This document shows, piece by piece, positions 46,224 through 55,925 of a stretch of 64,000 nt of DNA. The DNA is from Pseudomonas sp. TH31 (GTDB lineage Bacteria; Pseudomonadota; Gammaproteobacteria; Pseudomonadales; Pseudomonadaceae): positions 118,976 through 182,975 of the forward strand of contig NZ_JAEKEZ010000013.1 in the NCBI RefSeq assembly GCF_016650815.1, written 5' to 3'. The translations under genes and the position numbers were made by a program. Position 1 is the first letter of the stretch. Each line of letters starts with the position of its first letter. Below the pieces are notes generated by a model that saw nothing but the letters and a program-made list of their open reading frames with translations, was not told the origin of the DNA and did not search any database.

Positions 46224-47558
46224 ATGACTTTCGCCTCCCTTGGCCTGATCGAACCCTTGCTGCGCTCTCTCGAGACGCTCGGCTACCAGACACCTACGCC
46301 GGTCCAGGCGCAAGCCATTCCGGCGGTGCTGGCCGGTCGCGACCTGATGGCTGCGGCCCAGACCGGCACCGGCAAGACCGCCGGTTTCGCGTTGCCGCTG
46401 CTGCAGTTGCTGGCCATGGAAGGGCCGAAAGTGGCCTCCAACTCGGTGCGCGCACTGATCCTGGTGCCGACCCGCGAGCTGGCCGAACAGGTTCACGAAG
46501 CCGTGCGCCAGTACGCCGAAAACCTGCCGTTGAGCACGTACGCGGTGTACGGCGGCGTCAGCATCAACCCGCAGATGATGAAGCTGCGCAAAGGTGTCGA
46601 CGTGCTGGTGGCGACACCGGGTCGTTTGCTCGACCTGTATCGCCAGAAGGCCCTCAAGTTCAATCAGCTGCAAACGCTGATCCTGGACGAAGCCGATCGC
46701 ATGCTCGACCTGGGCTTTTCCGAAGAGCTGGGGAACATTTACCGCGTACTGCCCAAGCAACGTCAAACGCTGTTGTTCTCCGCGACCTTCTCCGACGCGA
46801 TCCGTTTGCTGGCCGGGCAAATGCTCAACGATCCGCTGAGCATCGAAGTCAGCCCGCGCAACGTGGCGGCCAATACCGTCAAGCAATGGGTTGTGGTGGT
46901 GGACAAGAAGCGCAAGCCGGAGCTGTTCATTCACTTGCTGCGCAAGGGCAAGTGGAAGCAGGTGCTGGTGTTCGCCAAGACCCGCAATGGCGTGGACGCG
47001 CTGGTGGAAAAACTTCAGGGCCTGGGCATCAATGCCGACGGCATCCACGGCGACAAACCCCAGGCGACCCGCCAGCGCGCGCTGGATCGTTTCAAGGCCA
47101 GCGAAATTCAGATTTTGGTCGCGACCGACGTTGCGGCCCGAGGTCTGGATATCGAAGACCTGCCGATGGTGGTCAACTTCGACCTGCCGATCGTGGCTGA
47201 GGACTACATCCACCGCATCGGTCGTACCGGTCGCGCGGGTGCCACCGGTGAGGCCATTTCCCTGGTGTGCGCGGATGAAGTGAATCAGCTGTCCGCCATT
47301 GAGATGCTGACCCGCCAGACCCTGACGCGCCAGATGGAGCAGGATTTCGAACCTGAGCATCGGGTGCCGGATACGGATTCCAGCGGTCAGGTGGTGAAGA
47401 AGCCGAAAAAACCGAAGAAGCCAAAGACCTCCGGTGGCGGCAAGCGCAATTTGGGTAAATGGGTCGAGAGCGGGGACGCTTCGGCGGTGGAACCTTCGAT
47501 CAAGCCTGTGCGCAAAGTGCCGGTGTTTAACACTGGGCCGCGTAAGAAGAAGCCTTGA
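46224..47558 (+). CDS. rhlE: DEAD-box RNA helicase RhlE-type
   Basis: 444 residues. Q-motif FASLGLIEPLLRSLETLGYQTPTPVQ, Walker A AQTGTGKT, motif II DEAD (LDEADRMLDLGF), SAT (LFSATFS), motif VI HRIGRTGRAG, and a Lys-rich C-terminal tail (KKPKKPKKPK). Acts in RNA remodelling such as ribosome assembly and mRNA turnover. The start is ATG at 46224; an earlier in-frame start is in the intergenic region. Confidence 0.92.
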   Translation: MTFASLGLIEPLLRSLETLGYQTPTPVQAQAIPAVLAGRDLMAAAQTGTGKTAGFALPLLQLLAMEGPKVASNSVRALILVPTRELAEQVHEAVRQYAENLPLSTYAVYGGVSINPQMMKLRKGVDVLVATPGRLLDLYRQKALKFNQLQTLILDEADRMLDLGFSEELGNIYRVLPKQRQTLLFSATFSDAIRLLAGQMLNDPLSIEVSPRNVAANTVKQWVVVVDKKRKPELFIHLLRKGKWKQVLVFAKTRNGVDALVEKLQGLGINADGIHGDKPQATRQRALDRFKASEIQILVATDVAARGLDIEDLPMVVNFDLPIVAEDYIHRIGRTGRAGATGEAISLVCADEVNQLSAIEMLTRQTLTRQMEQDFEPEHRVPDTDSSGQVVKKPKKPKKPKTSGGGKRNLGKWVESGDASAVEPSIKPVRKVPVFNTGPRKKKP

Positions 47559-47582
47559 TTACACGCGGCGTCTGTTAGGCCG

Positions 47583-47665
47583 CCATCGCGAGCAGGCTCG
47601 CTCCCACATTTGATCTGTGTCGTATGACGATCCAGTGTGGGAGCGAGTCTGCTCGCGAAGGGCGC
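47583..47665. repeat. REP pair ('CGCGAGCAGGCTCGCTCCCAC' type)
   Basis: Inverted units CGCGAGCAGGCTCGCTCCCA and TGGGAGCGAGTCTGCTCGCG at the convergent ends of rhlE and the flavoprotein gene. Confidence 0.75.
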
Positions 47666-47675
47666 GCCGCAGACT

Positions 47676-48916
47676 TCAAGCCTTACGCTTCAACCACGCC
47701 ACCATCCCCAGCCCAGCCGCCTGCCCACTGGCAAAACACCCCGTCAGCAAATAGCCGCCCGTCGGCGCTTCCCAATCCAGCATTTCCCCCGCGCAGAACA
47801 CGCCAGGCAGTTGCTTGAGCATCAAGCGCTCATCCATCGACTCGAACTTCACTCCACCCGCACTGCTGATGGCTTCGTCCAGTGGGCGGGTTTTCACCAG
47901 CGTCAGTGGTAATGCCTTGATCGCCTTGGCCAGCAATACCGGATCGGCAAAGCACTCGGCGGCGGTCAGCTCTCGCAACAACGCTGCTTTGACGCCATCA
48001 AGGCCAAGCTGACTGTGCAAGTGTTTGGACATCGAGCGTGAACCGCGCGGTTTGCCCAGTGCAGCCTCAACTTTATCCACAGGCCGGCCGGGCAACAGGT
48101 CGATATGAATGGTCGCCGAACCGTGCAAGTTGATGGCCTCGCGGATCGGCGCCGACAGGGCGTAGATCAAGCTGCCTTCAATGCCGGTGGCAGTCATCAC
48201 GCATTCGCCGAGGCGCGGGATGTCGTCATTGAGGCCGATGGCGATGTTTTTCAGCGGTGTGCCAGCGAATTTACTGACCATCAATTCGCTCCAGGCCTGC
48301 ACCTCGAAGCCGCAATTGCTCGGTTGCAGCGGCGCCAGTCCTACACCGTGCTGTTCCAGTGGCAGCATCCAGGCACCGTCCGAACCGAGGCGCGACCAAC
48401 TGCCGCCGCCGAGGGCAAGCAGGGTTGCGTCGGGCGTTAAGGTTTTTTCACCTTCGGGACTGGATACTTTCAGGCTGCCATCGGCATTCCAACCGACCCA
48501 GCGATGGCGGGTGTGGATAACTACGCCAGCATCGCGCAGGCGTTTAAGCCACGCACGGAGCAGGGGCGCGGCTTTCATGTCCGTAGGAAATACCCGGCCG
48601 GAGCTGCCGACAAAGGTTTCGATGCCCAGATCATGAATCCACTGGCACAGGGCATCCGCGCCGAAGGAGCGCAGCAGCGGTGCAATCTGCGGCGCTCGTT
48701 CGGCGTAGCGCGAGAGGAACGCCGGGTAGGCTTCGGAGTGGGTAATGTTCATGCCGCCGACGCCGGCCAGCAGGAATTTTCGCCCCACGGACGGCATGCC
48801 GTCGTACAGATCGACCTTGATCCCGGCCTGGCTCAACACCTCAGCGGCCATCAGGCCGGCGGGGCCGCCGCCGATGATGGCGACGTGCGGGGGAGGGCTG
48901 GGGAGGATTGGGTCAT
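47676..48916 (-). CDS. BaiN/RdsA-family NAD(P)/FAD-dependent oxidoreductase (apparent frameshift)
   Basis: HI0933-like flavoprotein of about 413 residues. Body motifs: GRKFLLAGVGGMNITHSE, the FAD-binding strand LLALGGGSWSRLGSDG and C-terminal FCAGEMLDWEAPTGGYLLTGCFASGQAAG. The N-terminal dinucleotide fold (HVAIIGGGPAGLMAAE) is out of frame with its ATG at 48916 (MTQSSPALP); one base added in the five-G run 48889-48893 restores MTQSSPALPPHVAIIGGG. Without it, translation could only begin at residue 20 or so and lose the FAD motif. Substrate not predictable. Confidence 0.85.
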
Positions 48917-48967
48917 GGAATGCGCTGCGGTATGGCTGGATAAGCCGCGCATTCTACCAGCACAAAT

Positions 48968-49064
48968 CAGGGGGAGCGGGCTTGCTCGCGAAGAGGAAGT
49001 GTCAGTCGACATCAATGTTGCCTGATACATCGCTTTCGCGAGCAAGCCCGCTCCCACATTGGTT
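48968..49064. repeat. REP pair
   Basis: Inverted units GGGAGCGGGCTTGCTCGCGA and TTCGCGAGCAAGCCCGCTCC between the flavoprotein and deacetylase genes. Confidence 0.75.
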
Positions 49065-49197
49065 CTGTGGTGTTCATAAATAGGTGGTTAAAAAACAACC
49101 AGTCTTTTGTAGGCTATGTGCAGCAACGCCTGCAGGCGCTTTCACTCAGGTTATCCACAGGCAGTTCCACAGGCATTGTGGGTAAAGCATCCACAAC

Positions 49198-49729
49198 TCA
49201 GTGACAACCTGATGACTGCCAGACCCGTTGCGCGCTGTGATGAAGGATGCCGTGACGCCGGGCCAGGGCCTGGCGGTCCTTGCTGTAGCCGCCGCCGATC
49301 ACCCCGACCACCGGGATGTCCCGGCCCAGGCAGTGGCGCATCACGCTTTCATCGCGGGCGGCGACGCCTTCGTCCGTCAGCTTCAGGTAACCCAGCGCGT
49401 CATCCTTATGCACATCGACGCCTGCGTCATACAGCACCAGGTCCGGTTGGTAGAGCGGCAGCAAGTAGTTGAGCGCGTCGTCTACCACCTTCAGGTAATC
49501 GGCGTCGCCCATGCCCTTGGGCAGTGGAATGTCCCAATCACTTTCAGCCTTGCGTGCGGGAAAATTCTTTTCGCAGTGCAGGGAAACGGTTACCGCGTCC
49601 GGGGTGTTGTGCAGAATCCGTGCAGTCCCGTCGCCCTGGTGTACGTCGCAATCGAAGATCAACACCCGATTCACCCGACCGCTTTCCAGCAGGTAATGGC
49701 TGATCACCGCCAGGTCATTGAAGATGCAG
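49198..49729 (-). pseudogene. Histone deacetylase/AcuC-type family protein, 5' part missing
   Basis: Only the C-terminal part (about 175 residues) of a normally about 305-residue zinc deacetylase remains: CIFNDLAVISHYLLESG, metal site FDCDVHQGDGT, YDAGVDVHKDD, and VGVIGGGY. The frame runs into element 2 at about 49729, just before the Cys of GxCxFNDLAV. The N-terminal half, which holds the catalytic His pair, is absent from the window on the other side of the element. Non-functional. Confidence 0.88.
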
Positions 49730-49740
49730 TCAGCATGACT

Positions 49741-49862
49741 TTCTCTTAAATGTAAATTTATTTAGAAATAAGTTAATAAAAACAATACTTTATAATTGCT
49801 TTTGCGTAAAGGTGAATTGTAGCCTAGGGTTTATTATTGTTTACCTAATGAGTGTGTAAACA
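49741..49862 (+). promoter_or_regulatory. AT-rich left end of element 2
   Basis: Very AT-rich non-coding DNA, far from the local base composition. It probably holds the recombinase binding sites and the promoter of the first gene. A CTAGGGT string near 49825 recurs inverted at the right end (ACCCTAG, about 55138-55144). Confidence 0.45.
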
Positions 49863-51116
49863 ATGAACCCTTATAAAATCAAGCTCGTGCGGTTCGATAG
49901 TGGTGAACGTTTTCCCGTGCTTTGTTCTCGGCAAGGCGGTATGCCCGTGCACAGCGCGACCCTTTGGGCGCTGACAGAGTTACGAACGGCTAATTTGTCA
50001 ACGAACACACTCCATCAAGCACTTCGGTCGCTTATGGTGCTGTTCATTGTTCTTGATGAACTAGAAATAGATTTGTCCACCCGTTTGCGTGGCGGCCAGT
50101 TTTTAACGGTAGGAGAGATAGAGGCTATCGTTGGGGCGTGTAAACTGCCAATTGCAGCGGGCGACAGAAAACGATCTGGAGATGGAATATTCATATGGTC
50201 ATCTTCTACCAGTGGCTCTAATTCGCAAATAATTCATCCCGCCACTATTGCCATACGGCTTTTATACATTGCCCGATACCTTGACTGGGTTGCGACCGAT
50301 CATTTACTAAAAACAGGGGTCGGAAACCCACATTTCACTGGGCTGGAAAAAATCCGGGAGCTTGTATCTAATACCATCAAGGCTCGCATGCCTTCAGTAC
50401 ATCGCTTTTCCAGTGTTGCGCCTCGCGAGGGCCTCACTGAACAAATGTTATCGGTGCTGCAACAGGTGGTTGCTCCAGAGTTTGAGCACAACCCGTGGTC
50501 TCATGACTATGCCCGTCAGCGAAACTATTTAATGATCCGATGGTTATTGTCGTTGGGAGTGCGACGGGGTGAATTGCTTGGTGTGAAGATCTCGGATATC
50601 AACTTTCAGAACAATGAAGTTTTAATTGCTAGGAGAGCAGATGATCCTGCGGATCCGCGGTTGAGACAACCCAATGCCAAAACGAACGGTCGACTATTAG
50701 CGCTCGACGCAGAGTTGGCAGAGCTCACACGAACGTATGTAATGACTATTCGTCGTAATATTACAGGCGCGCGTAAACATGAATACCTTTGGGTGGCCGG
50801 TGGGTCCGGAAAGCCACTGAGTCTAGCGGGGCTGAATAAAATATTCGTCACTTTACGGCAACACTGCCCGGAATTGCCGGAAAATCTCTGCCCTCATCTT
50901 CTGCGCCATACCTGGAACGATCTTTTTTCTGAAGCAGTTGATAGAAACAACGTGTCGGCGACCGTGGAGCAAAAACTGCGGTCGCGGCTGATGGGGTGGT
51001 CCGAAACATCCGGAATGGCGAATGTGTATAACCAGCGCCACATCAAGAGGAAAGCCACCGCAGTGTCCTTGAAAATGCAAGAACGATTGCGTGTGGAGGC
51101 TCATCCCGATGAGTAA
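49863..51116 (+). CDS. Tyrosine recombinase/integrase (first gene of element 2)
   Basis: 417 residues. Complete catalytic set by eye: Arg in LGVRRGELLGVKISD (about 235), HxxR in HLLRHTWND (about 343), Trp in MGWSETSG and Tyr in NVYNQRH (about 390). The N-terminal core-binding region covers about 30-180. The stop overlaps the next start (ATGAGTAA). Likely the main strand-transfer enzyme of element 2. Confidence 0.88.
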   Translation: MNPYKIKLVRFDSGERFPVLCSRQGGMPVHSATLWALTELRTANLSTNTLHQALRSLMVLFIVLDELEIDLSTRLRGGQFLTVGEIEAIVGACKLPIAAGDRKRSGDGIFIWSSSTSGSNSQIIHPATIAIRLLYIARYLDWVATDHLLKTGVGNPHFTGLEKIRELVSNTIKARMPSVHRFSSVAPREGLTEQMLSVLQQVVAPEFEHNPWSHDYARQRNYLMIRWLLSLGVRRGELLGVKISDINFQNNEVLIARRADDPADPRLRQPNAKTNGRLLALDAELAELTRTYVMTIRRNITGARKHEYLWVAGGSGKPLSLAGLNKIFVTLRQHCPELPENLCPHLLRHTWNDLFSEAVDRNNVSATVEQKLRSRLMGWSETSGMANVYNQRHIKRKATAVSLKMQERLRVEAHPDE

Positions 51117-52650
51117 AAATCTAGAGAAAGAATTCGTAATGGCTGGAAGTGATATCTGTCCTTCACTTCCATCGATAGTTCGGAGCAAAAGCGGGATTGC
51201 GTTTGACCCTAACCGGCTTGCTTGGTCGTACCGGGACGGTGTGGATTCGGTTTACATGGATTTTTCTGGGCTGCATTTTACCCCCACGCTCATGGCTTCG
51301 GTCCGTCTTACGTTGATTTGGTTTGCCGAAAATAGAGCGCCAAGTACCTTGATGGGGCACTTTAGTGGATTGAAAGTATTTGCCTTGCGATTGCAAAAGG
51401 CTCGCGTTGAACCGTTGGAGTCTATCGGCGGAAATGACGTATTGATACATAGCGATACTAATGACTTTCGAACACGCAATCTCTTCGCGTTTTTGCGCCG
51501 ATGGCATGCATTGGCGCTGCCGGGTATTCAGGATGACGTGGTGTATGTCCTGGACAGGAAAAAACTCCGGAAACGAGAAACTGGCATTGCCGTGTTGACG
51601 TGGGATCCCGAGTTGGGCCCTTTCACGCCAATTGAGCAAGTGGGTATTCAAGATGCCTTGAATGAAGCTTACGGTGCAGGGCGTTTGAGTGAAGAAATTT
51701 ACCTGCTGGCGTGGTTATTTATTGCGTTGGGTTCCCGCCCTGTTCAATTGGCAGCCTTGAAAGTGTGTGATGTTGTGCGCACTGTGGCTGCGGATGGAGC
51801 AGAGTCTTATATCTTATTAGTTCCACGGGCCAAGCAACAAAACCCATTGCTCCGTCAGGAACTCAAGCCCCGAGCGCTCGTGAATCAAATTGGCCGACCG
51901 CTGTTTCATTATGCTCAACGAGTCAGTGAGCGCTTTATTGGAGAGTTTCCAGACACCCAGCAGGCGCCCTTGTTTCCTTTCCCCCCGCAGTCACGGTATT
52001 TGGTGTCCGGGCAAGGATGGGGCAGGTACCACCGCACCAGCGAAAGCTTACGGAGATTGTTGGTGTCCGCGTTGGACAAGTTGTCCGTCCGCTCCGAACG
52101 CACGGGGGCCGTGATTAACATCTGTGCCCTGCGCTTTCGGCGCACGTTAGGGACGAATATTGCGCGTGAAGGTCATGGGGTGTTGGTCATTGCGGACTTA
52201 CTTGATCATTCGCGAACCGACTCAGCGGGCGTCTATGTTGCCGCTACACCAGAGCTTGCGATGCGGATTGAAAAGGCAACAGCCCTATACATGGCGCCAC
52301 TGGCTCAAGCTTTTAAAGGTCAGTTGATTGATCACGAGGGCAGTGCGATTCGCGGCGCAGATCGTTCCAGCCGAATTATCGACCTGCGTATCGATCAAAG
52401 CGCACGGCCAATGGGGTCATGTGGAAGCTTTAGTTTCTGTGGACTAATTGCCCCGGTGGCCTGTTACACCTGCCAATGTTTTCAACCTTGGTTGGACGGA
52501 CCGCATGAGGCGGTCCTGGATTTCTTGCTAGAGGCTGCTAAACGCTATCCGGACGGTCGTATTGCGGCGATCAATGATCGAACGCTGCTCGCGGTGGCAG
52601 AAGTGGTCCAATTATGTCGCAGCAGAAAGGACCAGGCTCATGGACGATAG
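51109..52650 (+). CDS. Tyrosine recombinase-like protein with altered HxxR box (second gene of element 2)
   Basis: 513 residues from the ATG at 51109, which has GGAGG about 9 nt upstream. Arg I is kept (ALGSRPVQLAALKV), but the His of the HxxR box is Leu (CALRFRRTLGT). A later His (LLDHSRTDSAG) and the Tyr (VYVAAT) are present. A C-terminal cysteine group (FCGLIAPVACYTCQCF, about 445-460) could bind zinc. Corresponds in place to the degenerate 623-residue protein of element 1. Confidence 0.8.
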   Translation: MSKNLEKEFVMAGSDICPSLPSIVRSKSGIAFDPNRLAWSYRDGVDSVYMDFSGLHFTPTLMASVRLTLIWFAENRAPSTLMGHFSGLKVFALRLQKARVEPLESIGGNDVLIHSDTNDFRTRNLFAFLRRWHALALPGIQDDVVYVLDRKKLRKRETGIAVLTWDPELGPFTPIEQVGIQDALNEAYGAGRLSEEIYLLAWLFIALGSRPVQLAALKVCDVVRTVAADGAESYILLVPRAKQQNPLLRQELKPRALVNQIGRPLFHYAQRVSERFIGEFPDTQQAPLFPFPPQSRYLVSGQGWGRYHRTSESLRRLLVSALDKLSVRSERTGAVINICALRFRRTLGTNIAREGHGVLVIADLLDHSRTDSAGVYVAATPELAMRIEKATALYMAPLAQAFKGQLIDHEGSAIRGADRSSRIIDLRIDQSARPMGSCGSFSFCGLIAPVACYTCQCFQPWLDGPHEAVLDFLLEAAKRYPDGRIAAINDRTLLAVAEVVQLCRSRKDQAHGR

Positions 52651-54732
52651 GGTTGTCGTGTTCAAGCCCCGAGCGGAACAAACAGCTGAAGACAATCTGC
52701 GGGACTTCATTACCCTCGCCAGAGAGGCGCTGACTACCTTTGGCAGTGAGTTGGTCTTTGATGCGGACAGTTGGGATGTCACCAATTTTGTTCGTTTGAA
52801 GCGGCGTAATTCTTGTTCTAGCATCCGGTTTCATGGATTCCCCAGTGGTCGAGGGCAGAAGGACTCCTGTTGTTTTCCTCAGCCTTACAAAGACTTTGCC
52901 AAAGCCTACTGCCGTTATGATTATGCGTTGTGCGCGTATACAACCGTCAGCTCACGATTGGCCGCGCTCCGTTCCCTGGCTGTAGCTCTGGAAGAAACGG
53001 AGAGTTGTGTCACGCCTATCAAAGCAGGGCTGGGGCATTTTAATCGAGCGTGCGCGATACTTAATGAGCGTTACCAAGCCTCCGCCGCTTTTTTGCCGGG
53101 GTAGAACTCAGACGCATTTCGCAGTTTCTAGTGGAGCATCAACTCTGTACGGTGCCTCTTCAATGGCAAAATCCGCTTCGGGCGCCAACGACCTTTGAGC
53201 GCCGTGTTGGCCCGGAGTTTGATGCATCGCGCCAGGCCCGCCTGCCCTCGTCGGCCTCGTTAGAAGCGATTGCTGAAATTTTCGGAGCCGCCGAGAAATC
53301 AGGCGATGTCTTCACCTCCAGTGTGTGTGCATTGCTGGCGTCGGCGCCCAGTCGCATTAATGAGGTACTGTCCATCTCGATACAGTGCGAAGTGGAGGAG
53401 TTCGATTCAAAAACAAATCAACAGCTGTACGGAATTCGCTGGTTGCCTTCAAAGGGAGGAAAGGCCCAAGTCAAATGGGTGGTGCAATCCATGGCCAGTG
53501 TCGCCCGCGAGGCCGTGAGCAAGCTCAGGTCCATTTCCACACCAGCGCGGGAGGTGGCACGGTGGTATGAACGGCATCCTGATGCGATGTATTTACCAAT
53601 GGAGCTGGAGGCGCTACGGGGGCGATCATTAATTAGTTCAGAACAGGTGAGCGCCATCGTTTTTCTCACCCCGCCACCCAACGGCAATCAAGCCGCGCGT
53701 GGGACCGAATGGTGCAGGAAACAGGGGGTCGTTGAACACATTCCTTATGACCCTCAGCAGAAACATGCCCCGAGATTTCTGTTCGCGGACATTGAACGAG
53801 TGATCATTTCTATGCTGCCAGAAAACTTTCCATTGGCGGACCAGAAGAACAACCTGAAGTACAGTGAAGCGCTGTGCTTGACGCGCCTGAATGAGTTAAC
53901 CGAGTCGTGGGGAACGTACCGTGGCGTAATCGTCTTGCCAGACACCGGTTATATTCAGAAGCAATTGTCCAGTTCGCGAAGGGCCCTCAATATTTTTGAT
54001 CGCTTCGGTTATTGTGAATTAGATGGCAGTCCAATGCAGATCACGACGCATCAATTTCGCCATTTTTTAAATACCGTGGCACAGATGGGCGGATTATCGC
54101 AACTCGACATCGCCAAATGGAGCGGTCGCGCCAAGGTTGGACAAAACAGGTGCTATGACCACCAATCCGACAGGGATGTGTTGGCGCTCGCCAGGTCCGC
54201 TTTGGGTGATCCGGAAAAGTCAGCAGGTCATGTGGCAAGCATCCCTCCAAGTAGCTTGATTGCACGGGATCAGTTTGCGACGCTGAAGATCATGACCGCC
54301 CATACAACGGATTTGGGGTATTGCCTGCACGATTTTTCCATGCTGCCGTGTCAGCTCTATCGAGATTGTCTCAATTGTGATGAGCATGTGTGCATCAAAG
54401 GTGATGTGGTCCGAGAGAAGGCTATACGTCAGCATCGTCAGGAAACCCAGGTCCTCTTAGCGAAAGCCTTGGAAGCGCTGGGCGAGGAGGAGTTCGGTGC
54501 CAACCGTTGGGTCGAACACCAGACACTGACCCTTAAACGACTGGATGAACTGTGTGCCATTTTTGAGGACTCTTCCGTTGCCGCGAATGCGATTATCCAG
54601 CCGCGCGGTATCGTCCCAGCGTCCAGGCTGGAACAGTTACTGGCCCATCATAAAATATTGAACAACCGTGATGTGCCGGTACCGGACAATGAAGATCCAA
54701 ATGTGCCATGCATAGAGGCTGAGGATTTGTAA
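52640..54732 (+). CDS. Large tyrosine recombinase (third gene of element 2, apparent frameshift)
   Basis: About 697 residues when repaired. The first part (52640-53104, MDDRVVVFKPRAEQ ... AFLPG) stops early. The second part continues in another frame as VELRRISQFLVEHQLCTVPL. One base added to the G-run 53098-53101 joins them. Catalytic residues: Arg in SAPSRINEVLSI, HxxR in THQFRHFLN, Trp in KWSGRAK, Tyr in NRCYDHQ. The cysteine cluster CQLYRDCLNCDEHVC resembles the third protein of element 1. It overlaps the second gene by 11 nt. Confidence 0.82.
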
Positions 54733-55145
54733 TGTCTCGTTCGAGAAATCTAACCCCAGATGCTATAGAGCAGATCGTATCGATCCTTGATGGTTGGTCT
54801 GGGAAATTGACGTGGGACCTGCTGATCCAAAGCGTCGCTCGCCGTTTGCGGGGGACCTATACGCGTCAAGCGTTGCATAAGCATGAACGGATCAAACGCG
54901 CCTTCATGCTGCGCAAGCAAATACTCTCAACTTCGGTTGGGACGAGGAAAGTCATCAGTCCCGAATCGCAAGTGGCAAACGACCGAATTGCACGTTTGGA
55001 AGGCGAGAGTGCGCGGCTGCAAATGGAGAATGATCGACTACTTGAACAATTTGTGCGCTGGGCTTACAACGCATATACCCGTGGCTTGGATGAGCAATTT
55101 CTATCCCGTCCTCTACCCATCATCAATCGACAGCAGACACCCTAG
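54732..55145 (+). CDS. Small coiled-coil accessory protein (fourth gene of element 2)
   Basis: 137 residues starting in a TAATG overlap with the previous stop. It has a helix-turn-helix-like start (TWDLLIQSVARRLRGTYTRQALHKHERIKRAF) and a C-terminal coiled coil (RIARLEGESARLQMENDRLLEQF, about 80-105). Counterpart of the 144-residue last gene of element 1; TnpC-like by place and size. Confidence 0.75.
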   Translation: MSRSRNLTPDAIEQIVSILDGWSGKLTWDLLIQSVARRLRGTYTRQALHKHERIKRAFMLRKQILSTSVGTRKVISPESQVANDRIARLEGESARLQMENDRLLEQFVRWAYNAYTRGLDEQFLSRPLPIINRQQTP

Positions 55146-55150
55146 TGTGG

Positions 55151-55734
55151 TGTTTCACAAGTAAGGCTGAATCCGCGATCCACTGATCGCGTAGGCTGTC
55201 CAACAACATGGACGGCACTCAAGCTCAGCATCGACGAAGGCCTCCGAAACGGCCTTACTCAGCTGGGTATAACCTTCTGGCAGCACAACTCCGAACTCGT
55301 AAAGCAGCCCACGTAAGCCGGTGCTCTGCATGAAGCGAAACTTCAGCAACTGGGAGCGGATACGGTGTAGCGAGAGGATTGCCTGCTGATCAGCCTGCTT
55401 GATTGCCACCAGGCAAGCGCCGGGCTGCTGCACCGCTGTCCAGATGGCTTGAGCGTCAGCCGCATCGGTTTTGTTTCGCAGCACAAAGGGGCGTGCCGAA
55501 CGATGGGCGAGTAGTCGTACCTCATGCACCTGCGGTTGAAGCTGACGTGCCCATCTGTGGGCACTGCCACAGGCCTCGATTGCCACCAGTCTGATCGGAT
55601 AATTTGCACAGAACGCTAGCACTTCATCACGGCGCAGCTTGATACGCTCGATCCTTCCAGTGCACTGATCACGGTATGCAACTGGAAAACCTTCTTGGCG
55701 ATGTCCATGCCAATTACGCTATGTTTCATGGCAG
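55151..55734 (-). pseudogene. IS110-family transposase, 3' truncated and frameshifted
   Basis: The N-terminal DEDD domain begins MKHSVIGMDIAKKVFQLHTV at about 55730, shifts frame near 55669-55672, then continues LAFCANYPIRLVAIEACGSAHRWARQL ... NKTDAADAQAIW. A second shift near 55215 leads to MLLDSLRDQWIADSALL before the sequence meets the end of element 2. The Ser-containing C-terminal transposase domain is missing. A dead remnant. Confidence 0.85.
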
Positions 55735-55740
55735 GATCCT

Positions 55741-55925
55741 CCTGCTCAAGTGGTGTTTGTTATCCACTCTCCACTTTGGCACCTTGATGCCGGGGCAGCG
55801 AGAATTCTCTGTCGATGTAGGGGGGCTGCGGCCGGCCCGCTGACGGGGGAGGCGTCCATATAAGTTTCCCTAGGGGCCAGAAGGCAGCTACGCCATAATG
55901 CGCGCCGAGCTAAAAGGAGCATCCA
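55741..55925 (+). promoter_or_regulatory. ompR upstream region
   Basis: Non-coding DNA between the IS110 remnant and ompR. A CTACGCCATAATGCG stretch near 55887-55901 resembles a -10 region, and AAAGGAGC precedes the start. Confidence 0.35.

Larger units (their letters stand above)
49730..55150 (+). mobile_element. Integrative element 2 (four-gene tyrosine-recombinase element, no cargo)
   Basis: Four tightly packed rightward genes with the same order and size pattern as element 1. The AT-rich left end (49741-49862) follows the broken deacetylase; the right end lies next to a truncated IS110. The left boundary is inferred from the deacetylase break, the right from the last gene and the start of IS110-like sequence; no target duplication was recognised. 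Confidence 0.75.

Noticed and set aside
49730..55150. Target-site duplication for element 2
   Set aside because: No matching short repeat was found at the two ends; the right flank seems rearranged.
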